This document shows positions 63,024-64,000 of a DNA stretch of 64,000 bases, piece by piece. A model generated the notes under the pieces. The model had not been told where the DNA came from. It saw only the letters and a program-made list of their open reading frames with translations, and searched no databases. The DNA lies in NCBI RefSeq assembly GCF_900100605.1, contig NZ_FNCN01000006.1, positions 26,476 through 90,475 on the forward strand. Reading direction: 5' to 3'. Positions within the stretch are counted from its first letter, which is position 1, and each line of letters starts with the position of its first letter. The stretch is from Sinosporangium album (GTDB taxonomy: Bacteria; Actinomycetota; Actinomycetes; Streptosporangiales; Streptosporangiaceae). The position numbers and the translations under genes are program-made.

Positions 63024-64000
63024 TCACCTGCCGCCGGTGCGGGGAGGGAGCACGAAGTGGCGCAGCACCTCCGGGTTGGCCATCGCGTCCAGGTTGGCCG
63101 CCTGCTCGGGGGGCGTGCCGAGGAGGATCTTGCGCACGGGGACCTCCAGCTTCTTGCCCGACAGCGTCCGCGGCACGCCGGGCACCTCCCGGATCTGGTC
63201 GGGCACGTGCCGCGGGGACAGCTCGGTGCGGAGCGTACGGCGCAGCTGCATGATCAGCCCGTCGGTCAGCGTGTGGCCTTCCTTCATCGCCACGAAGAGC
63301 AGGAGGCGGCCTTCCTTCCCGAGTGTCCCAGTGTCGATCACCAGGCTGTCGGCGATCTGGTCGAACCGCTCGACCACCCGGTAGAACTCGCTGGTGCCCA
63401 TGCGCACCCCGCCCCGGTTGAGGGTCGAGTCCGACCTGCCGTAGATCACGCAGCCGCCGTCGGCCTGGATCTTGATCCAGTCACCGTGCCGCCACACGCC
63501 CGGGTAGTCGGCGAAGTAGCTCTCGCGGTAGCGCTCGCCGCCCGGGTCGTTCCAGAACATGACCGGCATGGAGGGCATCGGCTGGGTGACCACCAGCTCG
63601 CCGACCTCGTCGGTCACGGATTCGCCGGCGGGGCCGTACGACTCGACCTTCGCGCCCAGGCAGCGGCAGGGGATCACGCCCGCGCGCACGGGCAGCAGCG
63701 GGACACCCCCCACAAAGCCGGTGCACACGTCGGTACCCCCGGAGAACGACCCGAGCTGCACCTCGGGCTTGATGTCATAGACCCAGGCGAAGCCCTCGGG
63801 CGGCAGCGGTGAGCCCGTCGACCCGATGCCCCGCAGCGCGGTGAGGCCCTCGGGCTTGAGCCCGGCCTTCATGGAGGCGGTCAAATAGGGCGCGCCCGTA
63901 CCGAAGTAGGTCACGCCTTCCTCCGCCACGATCCGCCAGAGCGCGGCGGTGTCGGGATGGACCGCGCTGCCGTCGTAGAGCACGACGGTGGCACCCACCA
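63024..64000 (-). CDS. Acetoacetyl-CoA synthetase (acetoacetate-CoA ligase), 5' part missing
   Basis: About 325 residues visible; the N-terminal half lies beyond the right window edge. This is the C-terminal part of an acyl-adenylating (ANL) enzyme: F-G-T-G-A-P-Y-L, L-G-S-F-S-G-G-T-D-V-C-T-G-F, hinge-region G-D-W-I-K-I and G-R-S-D-S-T-L-N-R-G-G-V-R-M-G-T, and catalytic Lys in L-S-G-K-K-L-E-V-P. The V-C-T-G-F and G-V-R-M-G-T-S-E-F-Y runs fit acetoacetate-CoA ligase rather than acetyl-CoA synthetase. It activates acetoacetate with ATP and CoA, in ketone-body or polyhydroxybutyrate/branched amino-acid breakdown. Transcribed away from the edge. Confidence 0.85.
   Translation of the reverse strand, partial: VGATVVLYDGSAVHPDTAALWRIVAEEGVTYFGTGAPYLTASMKAGLKPEGLTALRGIGSTGSPLPPEGFAWVYDIKPEVQLGSFSGGTDVCTGFVGGVPLLPVRAGVIPCRCLGAKVESYGPAGESVTDEVGELVVTQPMPSMPVMFWNDPGGERYRESYFADYPGVWRHGDWIKIQADGGCVIYGRSDSTLNRGGVRMGTSEFYRVVERFDQIADSLVIDTGTLGKEGRLLLFVAMKEGHTLTDGLIMQLRRTLRTELSPRHVPDQIREVPGVPRTLSGKKLEVPVRKILLGTPPEQAANLDAMANPEVLRHFVLPPRTGGR

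Overview
The window is high-GC actinobacterial chromosome. Small intergenic gaps, many GTG starts, proteins rich in Ala/Arg/Pro/Gly, an NAD-type glutamate dehydrogenase of about 180 kDa, a prfB-ftsE-ftsX-smpB-ssrA block, a mycothiol-type DinB-fold protein and an AftD-like (DUF3367) protein all fit an actinomycete. I infer order Streptosporangiales (Streptosporangium/Nonomuraea-like); this is not proven from the sequence.

Layout. 1-230: end of a CRISPR array (three identical repeats) abutting the 3' half of a tRNA-Gly-like sequence. 233-3460: DinB/MDMPI-type protein, a Cys-motif protein of unknown function, and about 1 kb without a convincing gene that holds a response-regulator fragment. 3462-9526: five-gene operon of membrane-anchored Ser/Thr kinases and relatives (kinase with Lys to Arg, kinase-less Pro-rich paralogue, intact kinase, pseudokinase, small membrane protein) that share one type of extracytoplasmic two-Cys domain. 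9589-16704: DUF3817-like protein, SURF1, small membrane protein, flavin monooxygenase, gamma-glutamyltransferase, Sel1-repeat protein. 17039-21887: alanine dehydrogenase, class III aminotransferase, M20 dipeptidase, NUDIX hydrolase. 22113-24011: AT-richer island with an RloA/RloB-like defence pair whose RloB looks degenerate and frameshifted. 24141-40374: large cell-envelope glycan locus (two GT2, GT4, three GT-C-like or DUF2079 membrane proteins, an AftD-like 1380-residue protein, methyltransferase, DUF3068). 40527-46488: HtrA-like lipoprotein protease, small membrane protein, secreted CBM2 esterase, divergent anti-sigma-like ATPase and XRE/TPR regulator, CutA. 46814-53333: tmRNA, a PBP-like lipoprotein with all active-site motifs lost, SmpB, FtsX, FtsE, a zinc-ribbon peptide, RF2. 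53422-64000: lipoprotein, an intergenic repeat cluster with covarying hairpins, large glutamate dehydrogenase, large catalase, and a truncated acetoacetyl-CoA synthetase.

The two most unusual signals are (i) the 54506-55153 intergenic element, where two 108-nt copies share a nested hairpin whose stems differ by compensatory base changes, and (ii) the kinase/pseudokinase receptor array. A recurrent minor theme is minisatellite repeats that start on or over a stop codon (9522, 16688, 47582).
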